DNA of 52,621 bases from Chara braunii (GCA_003427395.1 BFEA01000001.1:6082878-6135498), one strand, 5' to 3'; positions 1-10,772 are shown, counted from the first letter of the stretch. Notes: generated from the letters alone by a model not told the origin. Numbers and translations: made by a program.

Positions 1-300
1 CACACACACACAAATACTAATCGTCCTTGCAAACTAACAGTACTATCTTTCTTATTTTTTGTTCATTCCTTGATTTTTTCCTTATTTCACAACAAAAGTA
101 AGAAAAACAAGACAACGAACTGCCAACCAAAAATCCCAAAAAGAAAAAAGACTTTTTTTTTAAAAAAATATTTTCTCCGACTTTTCTGTTTTTTATTTTT
201 TATAATTTCAAAAAAATCATTGTTTCCTTAAAAAAAAATATGGTGTTGTCGGGTTTGAAAAACCCTACAACCCTTTTTTTTTTTTTGTTTTTTTTTTGCC
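1..300. other. AT-rich non-coding stretch with CA run and small palindrome
   Basis: Homopolymer-rich DNA starting with a CA run (1-12). Near 248-269 a short inverted repeat (GGGTTTGAAAAACCC core) occurs; a very similar core recurs at about 49962-49977. No open frame of interest. It may be the edge of a dispersed repeat whose other copy lies near 50 kb in inverted order, but the match outside the core is weak. Confidence 0.4.
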
Positions 301-1505
301 TATTATGCTTTACGGGAAACATGTTGTAAAAACGTGGCTAAGGTGCGGCCAACCCCAACCGCGGATGTGGCTATGAACATGGCCGCCGTCCGAGCCCGAC
401 CCCGCGGCCGCGGCTGCGGGGGATACATGGGTCGGCATTGGTGTTGATGACATGTACATCGGTCTTAAGAGTCGAAGTGAGCCTGTTGCAGGAACGTAGA
501 TATGATAGATAGGCAAATAGTGTAGGTTGGGCGTTGCGTGCCAGACAGAGAGGAGCGACATTAAATACTGCGTCGGCGTGGCCTGAGGGCTTTAACATTG
601 GCTCACAAGTTCATTGTATTGCTCTTATTTGGATGGAATCTTGGTGCATTTGAGCTCTTTACTTGTACATGACTATTTGGACATCTGCGAGATATTGCAA
701 TTTGGTTTTCTGTATATCGCTCTCGCACATATTCCTTGCATTTGTCGTTGCAATGTAGAAAGGAAATACACGTTAGTCTGTCCATATGAAAGTTAAGTGT
801 AAGGCGTGACTTTAGGCACTGAATTCCTAAGCCTCCTTACATCAGTGCGACTTATTAGCCCGTGTCCGATTTTAACCCCTACCCATAAGTTCCATAACTA
901 CGTGGAGCGACATGACCCCCAGAGGGGTTGCGCAATGCCATAAGTAGGTCGGATGACCTTCGGATAACCAGACGCCTAGCAATGAAGGCCTAATGAGAAG
1001 TCTTTAACACTCGTATGATTCAGGCCAAACATGAACCTTGAAGTTATGCGCGACCTTTAAGGACCAATCGATATGTATCATGAGGGCTCCTGATCGTAAT
1101 GTTCAGATGCTCATCACCACCTGTGTCATGCGAGTGGTGAGAAACACCTATCACCAGAAGCACCCCCATTCGGGATTCTTTTGACATAAGGTTTTAGTCT
1201 TCTGGTGAAGGACTCATTGTCTGACTAACAACATAAGAGATGGATATCTATTATTTCTGCTTTCCTTTTTCCTCAAATCCCTTGACTTGTTGCCCCATCT
1301 ATTAACCCCAACCTTTGATGGATGGCAAATTCCCCCTTAATAGGGGTAGAGTGCTAACCCTATCGAACGAGGGGTTAAGCTGGAGCCCAACCTCTGTAGG
1401 AGACCCCTCATTGTTCCACTGGTTGAGTAACTACCACATCTTAGTCGTGTGTTGCACGCAGGATGCATCCCTCAAACTTTGCTCATCCATACAACTTTAT
1501 TCTAC
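301..1505. other. No gene recognised
   Basis: A GC-rich patch (340-430, including the palindrome CCGCGGCCGCGG at 402-413) is followed by about 1 kb of mixed-composition DNA. The open frames on both strands are short, have no recognisable domain and lack codon-bias signs. No RNA gene or promoter was recognised. Confidence 0.4.
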
Positions 1506-1817
1506 CAACAGAAAAAATTCAAAGCATTAAATAGTCATTTCATATTATCCATAATAAAATTACATAATTTTAAATTTTAAATTTTAAATTTTCATTCCAT
1601 CTTAAAAATGTCATTCTACTTTTTAAAAAAATTCGTCTTACTTGAAAACTTTGCTTCCAAGAATGGGGTATCCCTTCTTATTTGAACTCTATGCTAGGGA
1701 TGTAATAAAAATATTGATGAGTAAATGAAGTATTTTGATTGAACGATCATTCTATTAGAAGGAGTTTCAGTCATAAGTAGGTTAATCTTATCTTAATTAG
1801 AAGATATTTGTTACAGT
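1506..1817 (+). mobile_element. Foldback/MITE element, left half (split copy)
   Basis: Starts with CAACAGAAAAA and is similar along its whole length to the left half of the intact copy at 12290-12590 (shared blocks include GAATGGGGTATCCC, TTATTTGAACT and AGTCATAA.TAGGTTAAT). Similarity stops exactly at the centre of the intact copy, where the giant element begins with CTAG. The last 8 bases, GTTACAGT, equal the central GTTGTAGT of the intact copy with two changes. The other half resumes at 21242. Confidence 0.8.
1810..1817. repeat. Left 8-bp target-site duplication of the giant element
   Basis: GTTACAGT. The partner is GTTATAGT at 21242-21249 (7 of 8 identical). Both align to the single GTTGTAGT at 12583-12590 in the unsplit foldback copy, so one 8-mer of the target is present twice here, flanking the insertion. 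Confidence 0.75.
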
Positions 1818-1880
1818 CTAGGCTACCAGCTGGACCGCCCAGGTCCTGGATAGCCAGCCAGTGCAAGGTCAAAGGAAGGT

Positions 1881-1921
<41 letters not shown>

Positions 1922-2081
1922 AACTACTTTATGCAAAACAATAAACTGAAGAATTTTTGCAACGGGGTCACATCGAGATTCTTTACCAAATTAAATATAT
2001 ATATATATATATTTAATTTAAGTTTTTTTTTTCCTTTTTGCACGGTCGGGCAAATGACCCCGGGACACTCTTGTAGCCTAG
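1818..2081. mobile_element. Small CTAG-ended MITE, copy 1
   Basis: Ends are the perfect inverted repeat CTAGGCTAC ... GTAGCCTAG. Left and right subterminal sequences resemble copy 2 at 20925-21217 (right end CCGGRACA...CCTAG in both). It holds a run of about 40 A (1881-1919) and an (AT)n stretch. No 8-bp duplication of its own is seen; its right CTAG is shared with the terminus of the giant element. Confidence 0.6.
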
Positions 2082-2112
2082 AACGGCGTTTTCGTTAAAA
2101 ATGAATTGTTTT
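2078..2112 (+). repeat. Left terminal inverted repeat of the giant element
   Basis: CTAGAACGGCGTTTTCGTTA followed by an AT-rich continuation ending TTGTTTT. The reverse complement of 21241 back to 21226, joined across the nested MITE to 20924-20905, gives the same sequence with C/T, A/T and A/G changes and one extra A. Confidence 0.75.
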
Positions 2113-2640
2113 GTAAAAAGTGAACATAATGAAATTAACGAAGTAATCGAACAAAAGGTAAATTGTAGAACAAAAAAAATAGGATTTTAATATTCAGGCA
2201 CAATGTAAGCCTGAAGCGGAGAAGTGTCGAAATGATTAGAATATAAATGAAAAAAATGACATCATATGCGAAGGAAAGAATTGCGAAATTTGTAAAACCC
2301 TTGACACATTCAAACAAAGAGCAGCTCTCCAAAGTCCAAGTCTTAGACATTAAGTTGCTTCAAACTATAAAAACACCCTTCATATGGAGACCGTGGAAGG
2401 AAAATTTAATGCAAAAGTCCATTGGCAATTATATTAAAAGCAAACCAGTGCCACTTACATCAGCTCAATGGTGCGTCTATGAACTCTTAAAATTACACAT
2501 TGTCAAAATCTTCGTCAGAGTTGACTATAATTGAAATCGACTTCTAGGCACTGCTAGATAACACTTCAAAACGATATTTTAAGGCTACTTGAATCAGATC
2601 TAAGTACGTAATAGACATATTAATACGATTTGCGTGATAA
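2113..2640. other. AT-rich subterminal region, no gene
   Basis: Lies just inside the left terminus. A 95-codon open frame (2247-2534, plus) has no recognisable motif and ordinary AT-rich composition; I do not call it a gene. Subterminal AT-rich DNA is usual in large DNA transposons. Confidence 0.35.
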
Positions 2641-2643
2641 ATT

Positions 2644-3318
2644 TCACGCTCTCCTCATGTGAATTGTCCAATCTTCTACAGTGCTCGTCTCATTGTGCCC
2701 ATCGAACGTGGGGTCCTTGTACTCTACGTAAGTTTCTATGACTTTATACTCTCGCAGCAGAAGACTTCGTACATATGTAATCGCTGTGTCCACGAGCCCA
2801 TCCACGAGTGCTTTGAGAGACAGTTGGTCCATGATCCTCCTTCCAAATGCTTCCCGTCTTCGTCCGTCGATGTCATGTGCATTGGATATGTTTGCACTTG
2901 TAGAATGATCGTTATGAATAAAAAAAGAAAGTTTGCAGCGCCCTTGGATACTTGACGCTGCACAATACAAGGTCATCACCTTGAAGTCGTTGTGGTAGAA
3001 CTTCACATCTGAATAGTACAATTCTGAATACGGTGCGAGCACTTCTCGCGGATATTCTCTTGTTCAACAACACCTACGACCACAAATATACAAACATTGC
3101 CGAGGATAATGCTCACTGCAATCCGGTGCGACATCCACACCTCTGACACTGAGTACTGCACTCTCGAAAACCACTTCAGGTGTAAAAAAGATAGACCCCA
3201 TATCGTGCCATACATTTCTGCCACACACCATATTGCTTGGCGGCCATCCAGTCGTTGAATGAACCATTCTGCAGCACATGAAATACAGAAGCTCAATGAC
3301 AACTAATTGATACAGCAA
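2644..3318 (-). pseudogene. Unrecognised coding remnant
   Basis: One minus-strand frame stays open from 3318 to 2644 apart from a single TGA at about 3064. The segment before it (TGWPPSNMVCGRNVWHD...) and after it (APYSELYYSDVKFYHNDFKV...) both have protein-like composition. No family recognised and no clear ATG context. It lies directly downstream of the DUF7869-type gene on the same strand, so it may be a 3' exon of that gene or a separate small gene of the transposon. Confidence 0.3.
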
Positions 3319-3498
3319 TATACTCGAATGAAATATGATTACCTCTTGTCATTACGTACTTAAAGTCTACTAATCTTCATCATAGGGAAGTAAAAGGCAA
3401 GCCAATGCAATATAGTTAAACTATATAGGAATGGAAGCTCAATGACAAGTAAATGGTACACCAACACGCACGAAATGAGGCCTTCTCAGCGACTTATC

Positions 3499-6417
3499 CT
3501 ATTGGTCTTCGTCATCGGGAAGTAAAAGACATGCCAAGGCTTTCTCTCTGACTGATTTGGGAATGTGCACTCCATTTTCCAAATGCAACGTCCTTGATGA
3601 CCAGCTCCACAAAACACAGTTCACGTGCCGCCACTGCTGTGCTGTTGTGTTGTCTTTCTTCCATATCTTCTTCCATGCATTTGCATATTGCAGAGAAAGA
3701 CTTTTGACGACAGGTTGTGGCACCCAATATTCAATAAGAACATGATTGAAAGCAGACGACTTCCTATCGTTGTCCATATCAGAAATGACTCTACCCATCC
3801 ACACGGGAACTCCCTGATCGATATCATCTTGCGAAGGACGCAAGAGAACGAATTGACCCTTTTCGACATCCACAACCGGGTCGAGCTCTGCTTTTGGACG
3901 GTCGTTGGCTTGCCCAACGAACAACGGCTCCTTATTCTCATTGCTCTGCAAGAGGAAGGCAGTATCAATATCCTCAGCATCATCCTTCGTAATTCTGTCC
4001 CACGAGGGCGAAAAGCCAGCCTTGAGTGATGTTTTCGTAAAGCCAGACCCATAATTTTGTCGATTATGTCCAGGAAAGTTTTACAGTGTGAAAGAGCACT
4101 CTTCTTTGAGAAGCTAACCTCATCTTTCATTCCCAACCACTCGTGCCGCTTGTTTTCCAACCACTCAACAAATGTCTTCACACCTTCAATTCCTTATTTG
4201 AAATCCGAATTCTTATCCTTAGCGGGTTGACCATGTGATGTTTCTTCAACAGGTCGAATAGGTGACGGGAGAACAGGTGAAGGCTCGAATGGTCATTCGG
4301 GTCCAGCATATGCTTTATTTTCATCTCGTTTAAAGCAATAGACCGGAGAAGACCAGTGCGGAGAAGTGCAATACTCTTTCCACTGGAACACAGGATTGTC
4401 ATCCTCCATATAAAACCTAAATAAATGTGGCTTTGTATGACCGGTCAGTCTATTGACCAGGAAGGGCTTAACAGTTCCCTGCCAGTCAGCAATTTCATCC
4501 ATGAATGTGCACAAAGGACACTCTTTTTGGGAACTGGCAACGAGTTTGAAGAGGTCGAGCATGGTATAAGCATTGTGCATTTTCAGTTTGCGAGAGAAAT
4601 GACTGAAAGTGGCATCAACGTCCGTATGTGTATGTCCTACCAACATAAAACCGAATTCGACTTCTTTAAAGAAGCCAAATTTCACCAAAGCTGCGGCGAG
4701 AGACAAAACGTATTTGTTTTTGTTTTCTCTCCAGCAGTTGTCGGCTTGTATCCTCAATTTAGGAGGTAAGTTGCTTGTCGCCTGTATGTCACGCATAACT
4801 TTCATAATGGATGACACCACAACATTGGAATCATGTGGATAGCAAGGGTACCATGTGTGAACATGCACCGATGGTGAACGGCCGTGTGCGATAATAGCTG
4901 TTAAATTTGTTTTCATCATTGGAATATAAGCGAATGCCTTCGACTTGTTTTCTCCGCCAAAGTGTGGAATACTCGTCTTGCTTTGGTCCATACTGTCAAT
5001 AATGATGCATAAACTGTTGGAACCTGGTCTCTTCGACTCATCCTTCCACACCTCATTAGCAGCACGGTGTTGGAGCTGCAAGTCCAAGTGTTTGTCGCGT
5101 TCCGAAACGAAATAATCACGCACACGTACGAACTTCGCAGAATTGATAGATTCTTTGAACCCAACACACTTCTCGCATTTTGCAGAGTTTTGATCAACTT
5201 CATGGAATTTCACATGTCAGAAGTGTGTTCTCCACATGTTATAGAAAATTTAGAGAGAAACAGAAGGGACACCCAAGTTGTCAAATTGTAACTTCAACAA
5301 CTTATAAATGTCAACCTTGTTATAGCAAGCAGGCAATCTCAAAACCACTCGTTATTCTCCATCTTTGATCCTCATGTCATTGGGCATGGAATCTCCATTG
5401 TCACGCACAAAGGAGCTTAGCTTCCCGAACATCGTCGCATATGTTGCAGATGTGCGTCTGAGTCCATTGCTGCCATGCTCCGGCATAATGTAACCTTTTA
5501 ACAAAGTCACCCTCTTTTTCAAAAATGTATTCCTGCACACACCCAGTGTGAAACACCATGCACTAATGTACACCTTTCTTTTCCCTATAATAGGTTGTAC
5601 AATCTCTTTCTCATCTTCCACAAAGGTGAACCTCTTTAACGTTTCAACCCACCAGGCATCTCTACTTTTGTGATCCTTACAGTAATATGCACTCCGGACA
5701 ACTTCGATGTTTTCCATGGTCATGCGAGCGCAACAATCTTGTTTACAACAAACTTTGTCCACACACACTCGCCAGTGCTTTTTTGGTGAACTTTCTGTGA
5801 ACTGTTTGCAGAATCTTCTTTGACCGCAGCATTCTGACACGGAAAGTATAAGGACGCTTCTCAGACGACAAACGTTTTGGGAAAATATTATCAAAATCAG
5901 AGATGATATCAGAACTCTCCATATCATTGCGGCAGTAGTGGTCAGTGCCATCATCATCGCAAGGTTGTGGATGATCAATTTTGTCCGGAGAACTTTTGGC
6001 GTCATATGACATCGAAGCACCGAATTCCGAACCAACTTCATCACTCTCGACAAACAGAAGACCTGTGCACTTGAAATCTCGTAGCGAACTTCTCGGCACC
6101 CACATGATACGATCAACATCGGATGTGTTCCTGTCACCGGAGGCGGCCCTACCCTGACCTTAAAAACCTTCTGCATCAGAGATTTTCACTGGTCCACCCA
6201 AGGCTGGAGATGCACTTTCGCATGTGGTTTCTTCACACGTAGCCATCTGGGACCTTTTATGATCAGGAGATTCTGGAGTTATTTGAACGTCTTGCGAAAA
6301 CATTGGCAGGTCCGGCGGAGGAAACTCATCATTAGGCAGTATATTAGATGCCATACAGTCCATGCTTTCCAAAGTTGTACTGGCAGCTTGCCGCGGTGCA
6401 TGCCCACCACAAGCCAT
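3499..6417 (-). pseudogene. DUF7869-type protein, candidate transposase (broken)
   Basis: Read from ATG 6417 down to 3499. The N-terminal part is acidic and disordered (ESDEVGSEF region). A Cys-rich block follows (CCGQRRFC, CVDKVCCKQDCC), then an AWCFTLGVCRNTF segment, then FYNMWRTHF and KCEKC just upstream of a clean 306-codon block (5213-4293). That block has DSMDQSKTSIPHFGG, ADNCWRENKNKY and VGHTHTDVDATFSHFSRK, the hallmark segments of DUF7869 proteins. The conserved D, DN and HTHxDxD suggest an RNase H-like catalytic core (inference). The C-terminal part (about 4050-3499) ends in an acidic tail. In-frame stops: near 6160, 5352, between 5352 and 5213 (two), 4293 and about 4197; frame changes near 5825 and 4045. 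One or two could hide introns. The gene sits just inside the left end of the giant element, as expected for a transposase. Confidence 0.62.
4293..5213 (-). CDS. Uninterrupted core block of the DUF7869-type gene
   Basis: 306 codons without a stop. The block carries the three conserved segments of the family: D-x-x-D-x-S-K near residue 70, D-N-x-x-x-E-N-K-N near residue 158, and G-H-T-H-x-D-x-D near residue 193. An upstream CxxC pair (KCEKC, residues 13-17) is likely metal binding. The frame continues on both sides across stops, so this is the best-preserved exon-sized part of the pseudogene and not a complete protein. Confidence 0.6.
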   Translation of the reverse strand: MKFHEVDQNSAKCEKCVGFKESINSAKFVRVRDYFVSERDKHLDLQLQHRAANEVWKDESKRPGSNSLCIIIDSMDQSKTSIPHFGGENKSKAFAYIPMMKTNLTAIIAHGRSPSVHVHTWYPCYPHDSNVVVSSIMKVMRDIQATSNLPPKLRIQADNCWRENKNKYVLSLAAALVKFGFFKEVEFGFMLVGHTHTDVDATFSHFSRKLKMHNAYTMLDLFKLVASSQKECPLCTFMDEIADWQGTVKPFLVNRLTGHTKPHLFRFYMEDDNPVFQWKEYCTSPHWSSPVYCFKRDENKAYAGPE

Positions 6418-6419
6418 TT

Positions 6420-6640
6420 AAAACGTTTCTGCGATGACAAAACAGTGGACCACTGCCACAAGACATGCATATCAGTAACAAATCCGCAACTAGATGGATC
6501 ACATGCGGTATATGTAGAGTGCAACACATCTGGTTCAGCGCGGCCACTGCTAGCCACACACAACCGATGTAAAAGATCAGGTCCGTGAATGTGGAAAAAG
6601 ACACAGTCTTTAACAGAAGCGATGCACGAGAGACACGGCG
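6420..6640. other. 5' flank of the DUF7869-type gene
   Basis: Short spacer between ATG 6417 (minus) and palindrome array A. Open frames crossing it on the minus strand (for example 6692-6279) appear to be shadows. No TATA box stands out. Confidence 0.25.
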
Positions 6641-6644
6641 ACTG

Positions 6645-7660
6645 GCTGTCGTGTTGAACGCGATGATCTCCCACCGCGGTCGTGTTGAACACGACGACGC
6701 ATCATCGCATTGCACAACACGACAGGCGCACACGGCGAGAGCCACCGTCACCGTATTCTCACGACACCGAGGTCATGTTCAACTTGTCCACGCTCAACCG
6801 TTATCTTGTCGCGCTCGATACCCGTGTCTGTATGACAGCCACCTCCGTCGTGTTGAAGACGACGACGAGCGACCGCGGGCGTTGAACACGACGGTGCTTT
6901 TGAGGCGAACATGTCCGCGCTCGACCGTCACGTGTTGGACATTACCATCGGCATGACGTAGATCCAACGCGGTCGATTTCAACACTACGAAAGCGACCGT
7001 CATCGCATTGAACACGACGGTGGGGTCGGGGGTGCCACCGCGGCCGTGTTCGACATGATGACAGCGACCGTCATCGTGTTGAACACGACGTTTGGGTCGT
7101 GTTCAACACGTGCTGTACATGCCTGCGTTCGACCGTCATCGTATTGAACACGACAGTGGGGTCGTAGGGTGCCACAGCGGTCGTGTTCGACACGAGGACA
7201 ACGAATGTCATCGGTCGAACACGACTGTGGGGTCGGGGGGTGCCACTGAGGTCGTGTTCGACACGATGACAGCGACCGTCATCGGGTTGAACACGACGTT
7301 GGGTCGTGTTCAGCACGTGCTGTACATGCCCACGCTCGACCGTCACCGTATTGAACACGACCGTGGGGTTGTGGGGTGCCACTGCGGTCGTGTTCGACAC
7401 GATGACAACGACCGTCATCGGGTTGAACACGACGGTGGGGTTGGGGGGTGCCACCGCGGTCGTGTTTGACACGATGACAGCGACCGTCATCGGGTTGAAC
7501 ACGACGGTGGGGTCGGGGGGTGCCACCGCGGTCGTGTTCGACACGGTGACAGCGACTGTCATCGGATTGAACACGACGGTGGGGTCGTGTTCAGCACATG
7601 GCGTACACGCCCGCGCTCAACTGTCATCGTGTCGAACACGACGGTCGTCGTGGCGGACTC
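6645..7660. repeat. Palindrome array A (72-bp units, GTCGTGTTGAACACGAC)
   Basis: Dense array of the 17-bp palindrome GTCGTGTTGAACACGAC and the variant TCGTGTTCGACACGA. From about 7041 the units become regular: cores at 7178, 7249, 7385, 7457 and 7529 give a 71-72-bp period, with about 64 bp inserted between some units (7041-7178 and 7249-7385) that carries GTGCTGTACATGCC. Long open frames here are by-products of the repeat. It lies upstream of the minus-strand DUF7869-type gene. Confidence 0.85.
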
Positions 7661-7699
7661 GATGATGGACGGCTCTGTGAACTGTGGGAGAAATTTTGT

Positions 7700-8285
7700 T
7701 GACGTCCTTAAAAACCACGAATGACGAATAGCGGAAGGGGATGGGCGCGATCGGGGTGTTGGCGGCGGGGGGGGGGAGTGTGGAGGGGATGGGGTTGGCA
7801 GGGGCGGCGAGGATTCCGAACTCACCTGGGTCAAAGAAGGCACGAATCGCAGCATCAACGCAGTTGTCTGTCGCGTCGACGAGAAGGTGACACTACACCA
7901 GCCTTTTGTCTGGGGAGCGACGCAAGGGAAAAGACCCTTGGATTCTCCTGCGGAGCCCGTTTAAACGGTCGCGGACGGCACCGGCAGTCGAATCCTCGCC
8001 CCCCTTGGCACCGACTCTCACCGCAGCACCAGTTCTCCCCTTACCCGATTCTGGCCCTCAGCCGACGGATCGACGGCCCAGACTTTCCCGGGATTCGAAT
8101 CGTCGCCCGCTGGGCACCGATTCTCACCGCGGCACCGGTTTTCCCTGCACCCGATCCTGGCCCTCAGCCGACGGATCGACGGCCCAGACTGTCCTGGGAT
8201 TCGAAACGTCGTTCCCGCGGCACTGATCCCCCCGCGGCACCGGGTCCCGAACCCACACCCCGCAGGCCGCATTCCCTCGCAGGCC
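7700..8285. repeat. GC-rich region with 106-bp tandem repeat
   Basis: G-rich run (7755-7780) followed by a 106-bp direct repeat of about 2.5 copies (CACCGA... at 8009, 8115 and 8221; CTGGCCCTCAGCCGACGG at 8051 and 8157). Overlapping plus-strand frames (7721-8302) are repeat-derived and have no recognisable domain. Confidence 0.7.
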
Positions 8286-8297
8286 CTCCACAGAAAG

Positions 8298-8306
8298 TAT
8301 AAATAG
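8298..8306 (+). promoter_or_regulatory. TATA-like box
   Basis: TATAAATAG directly after the GC-rich repeat block and about 30 bp before a pyrimidine-rich stretch. It would place a start near 8330 and transcription through array B into the ORF at 9699. Sequence match only. Confidence 0.4.
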
Positions 8307-8334
8307 TGGTGTGGGGCCACCATTTCCCATTTCT

Positions 8335-8500
8335 GCAAGTTCGTCGATATCAACGGAGCGTTGCGGAGGTTCGCGGAGCGCTGACTCGCACATTGGAGGC
8401 TCGCGCAGAACGCAATGGAGATCTCGCTCGCATATCGGAGGTTCGCGCAGCATTTTGGAGCGAAGTTCCGAGCATCCGCATCGAAGGCAGCAGTGGAGGC
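8335..8500. repeat. Degenerate 28-35-bp tandem repeat
   Basis: Variants of GGAGGTTCGCGGAGCGC recur about four times (GGAGGTTCGCG, GGAGGCTCGCGCAG, GGAGATCTCGCTCG, GGAGGTTCGCGCAG), followed by a unique stretch with ATCCGCATCGAAGG. No gene. Confidence 0.5.
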
Positions 8501-8567
8501 CTGGGAGAACGGTAAACCGCCATGAAGCAACCACATGCTGCCACGTGGCATCTCCGCCCATGCAGAG

Positions 8568-9690
8568 GCCGCCGTCGAGTCGAACTTGACGGGGGCATTG
8601 TCGAGTCGAACTCGACAATGGCCCGGGGTCATCATCCAGTCGGACTCGACAATGGACTGTGGTCATTGTCGAGTTGGACTCGGCAACGGATTGGGGTTAT
8701 TGTCGAGATGAAATCGACAAGGGCCTGGGGTCATCGTCGAGTCGGACTCGACAATGGCCAGCCCGCCGTCGTCGATTCGAACTCGACGGTCGGCCAGTAG
8801 GGCGTCGTCGAGTCGAAGTCGACAGTGGCCAGTAGGGCGTCGTCGAGTCGAACGCGACGGCCGGCAAGCGCCAAAACCTTCGGCCATTGTCGAGTCCGAC
8901 TCGACGATGACACCAGGTCGTTGTCGATTTCGTCTCGACATTGTCGAGTCCGACCCGACGATGACCCAGGGCCATCGACGGTCGAACAGCGCTAGGTCGT
9001 ATGGCCATTGTCGAGTCGGACTCGACAACGGCCCGGGGTCATCGTAGAGTCGGACTTGACAACGGCAGGCCGTTGTCGAGTCCAACTCGACGATGACCCC
9101 GGGCCGTTGTCGAGTCCGACTCGACGATGACTCCGGGCCGTTGTCGAGTTCGAGTTCGACTCGACAATGGCCATACGACTTGGCGCTGGTCCACTGTCGA
9201 GTTCGACGCGACGGCCTGGGGTCATCGTCGGGTCGGACTCGACAATGTCGAGATGAAATCGACAACCGCCTGGGGTCTTCGTCGAGTCGGACTCGACAAC
9301 GGGCAAATGCTTTGGCGCTTGAAGGCCATCGTGTTCGACTCGACGACGCCGTACTGGCCACTGTCGACTTCGACTCGGCAACGCCCTACTAGCCGACCTT
9401 CGAGTTCGACTCGACAATGGCCAAAGGCCTTGGCGCTGGCCGGCTGTCGACTTTGATACGACAGTGGCCAGCTGGCCTTCGTCGAGACGGACTCGACGGT
9501 CGGCCAGTAGGGCGTCCCCGCTTCGAACACGTCAGTGGAACGTAGGCCGTCGTAGAGTCGGGAAGGACGGCCGTCGTCAAGTCGAACTCGACGGTCGGCA
9601 AGCGTCAAGGCCTCTGGCCACTGTCGAGTCGAACTCGACCGCGGCCGTCTGAGCTTTGTCGGTTGTCCGTCGTCGACCTTGTCTCGACAA
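8568..9690. repeat. Palindrome array B (about 33-bp spacing, GTCGAGTCGAACTCGAC)
   Basis: More than 25 copies of a hairpin unit of the form TTGTCGAGTC-x-GACTCGACAA, spaced about 30-40 bp, with linkers such as TGGCCAGTAGGGC and GGTCATC. The arms vary in concert (for example AGT/ACT with CGA or CGG centres). The array ends within about 10 bp of the ATG of the orphan ORF at 9699. Frames read through it on both strands are artefacts of the repeat. Confidence 0.85.
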
Positions 9691-9698
9691 ACGCGACG

Positions 9699-10748
9699 AT
9701 GGATAGCCGCCGATGGAATTTGTCGTCCTGTGTGTCTTCTCCTTCTATACTGGACATTCGCAATGCCTGGTTGTTGTGTGTAACTGCGATGGCTCCTTGG
9801 TGTGTGAGCGAGTTCGACCTTAGCAATGGCTCCTTGTTGTGGTCGTCAATCGTTTGTGTGTGTAGGACATTTGCGATGGATCACTGCTTCGATTACTCAT
9901 TCCCTTTGAATGCTAGCGCGAGGTACATACGGGGTTCAAGGCGGGAGACTACTATACTTGGGGCCCATAGAGAAGACTTCGACACGGACCCTTGGATGAG
10001 CGTTATGCCCTGGCTTGAAAGGCCCTTCGATGCATGGTCCGAATTAGATTGGGAGAACACCATGAAAGACGGCCCTTGGGCATCTGATTATCGAATAGCT
10101 TCCAGCCAAGAATGGGGGACATTCATCTTCCTTGACCACATCCTCGTGACGAAACACGTGTCGGTGTTGTCTGCGGCATTTCGTACCCGAGACTTGTCTT
10201 TGTCGTTGACTGCGCACAACGTGTCGTGTTCGCTACGCTTGTGGGGACCATCGATGAAGGAGGAGTTGCTGGATTGTGTGAAGCAGAACCAGTTTCTAGA
10301 GAAATATCCCCTTCCCTTCGAGGACAACTTGACGAGGAGTGTGTCGTACTTCTGCGTGCATGTTGAACTCTGTCGTTTCTCTTTCGCCAGGGTTCTGTGC
10401 GTATCGGTAAGAAATAGAAGTAAGACTTCAGCGGAGGCAAGTATTTACGTGTCTAGGAACGAGCTCATCGTTGACGGGGATTCGATTATGTTACCGCATG
10501 GTTATAGGAACTCTAAGTTTGATGTGAAACTGGCGGGGCAGGTTCACGCACCCCAGCAGTGGGAGAAGGTCGAGGAGTACGTGACGGTCATTAGAGATGC
10601 CATCGGTCGCAATTTAGCCAGAGCATGTGGTTTCGTCCGTGCGCGATACGTGTCTCACTTCTCCGCCACTGCTACCCTGTGTAGTCCACAACTCCTAACG
10701 TACGGTTCATCCCTGAACGCACTGTACGGTTTCGGGGCGAAAGGATAG
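9699..10748 (+). CDS. Orphan protein of 349 residues
   Basis: The longest intact open frame of the giant element outside the methyltransferase unit. ATG 9699 is the first in-frame methionine and lies immediately after array B. The protein is rich in Trp, Ser and Arg, with segments such as DTDPWMSVMPWLERPFDAW, LSLTAHNVSCSLRLWGP and YPLPFEDNLTRSVSYFC. There is no signal peptide, and membrane segments are not convincing. I do not recognise a family. The lack of stops contrasts with the broken genes on either side and suggests recent constraint, or a recent origin. A TATA-like box at 8298 could serve it. Confidence 0.5.
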   Translation: MDSRRWNLSSCVSSPSILDIRNAWLLCVTAMAPWCVSEFDLSNGSLLWSSIVCVCRTFAMDHCFDYSFPLNASARYIRGSRRETTILGAHREDFDTDPWMSVMPWLERPFDAWSELDWENTMKDGPWASDYRIASSQEWGTFIFLDHILVTKHVSVLSAAFRTRDLSLSLTAHNVSCSLRLWGPSMKEELLDCVKQNQFLEKYPLPFEDNLTRSVSYFCVHVELCRFSFARVLCVSVRNRSKTSAEASIYVSRNELIVDGDSIMLPHGYRNSKFDVKLAGQVHAPQQWEKVEEYVTVIRDAIGRNLARACGFVRARYVSHFSATATLCSPQLLTYGSSLNALYGFGAKG

Positions 10749-10772
10749 GTGAGGTCGTGGGGGAGGTCATGG

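Noticed and set aside
2247-2534. 95-codon plus-strand frame near the left terminus
   Set aside because: AT-rich, no motif, no homologous counterpart noticed; probably chance.
3499-6417. All stops in the DUF7869-type gene are one C-to-T change from Gln or Arg codons, hinting at editing or reassignment
   Set aside because: This is true of any TAA, TGA or TAG, so it carries no information; frame shifts also show ordinary decay.
6794-9608. Many long Arg/Ser/Thr-rich open frames on both strands
   Set aside because: They follow palindrome arrays A and B frame by frame and change with the repeat phase; no independent coding signal.
8568-9690. Regularly spaced palindromic repeats resembling a CRISPR array
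   Set aside because: Spacers are not unique (they are repeated linkers), units diverge, the context is a eukaryotic transposon, and no cas genes are present.
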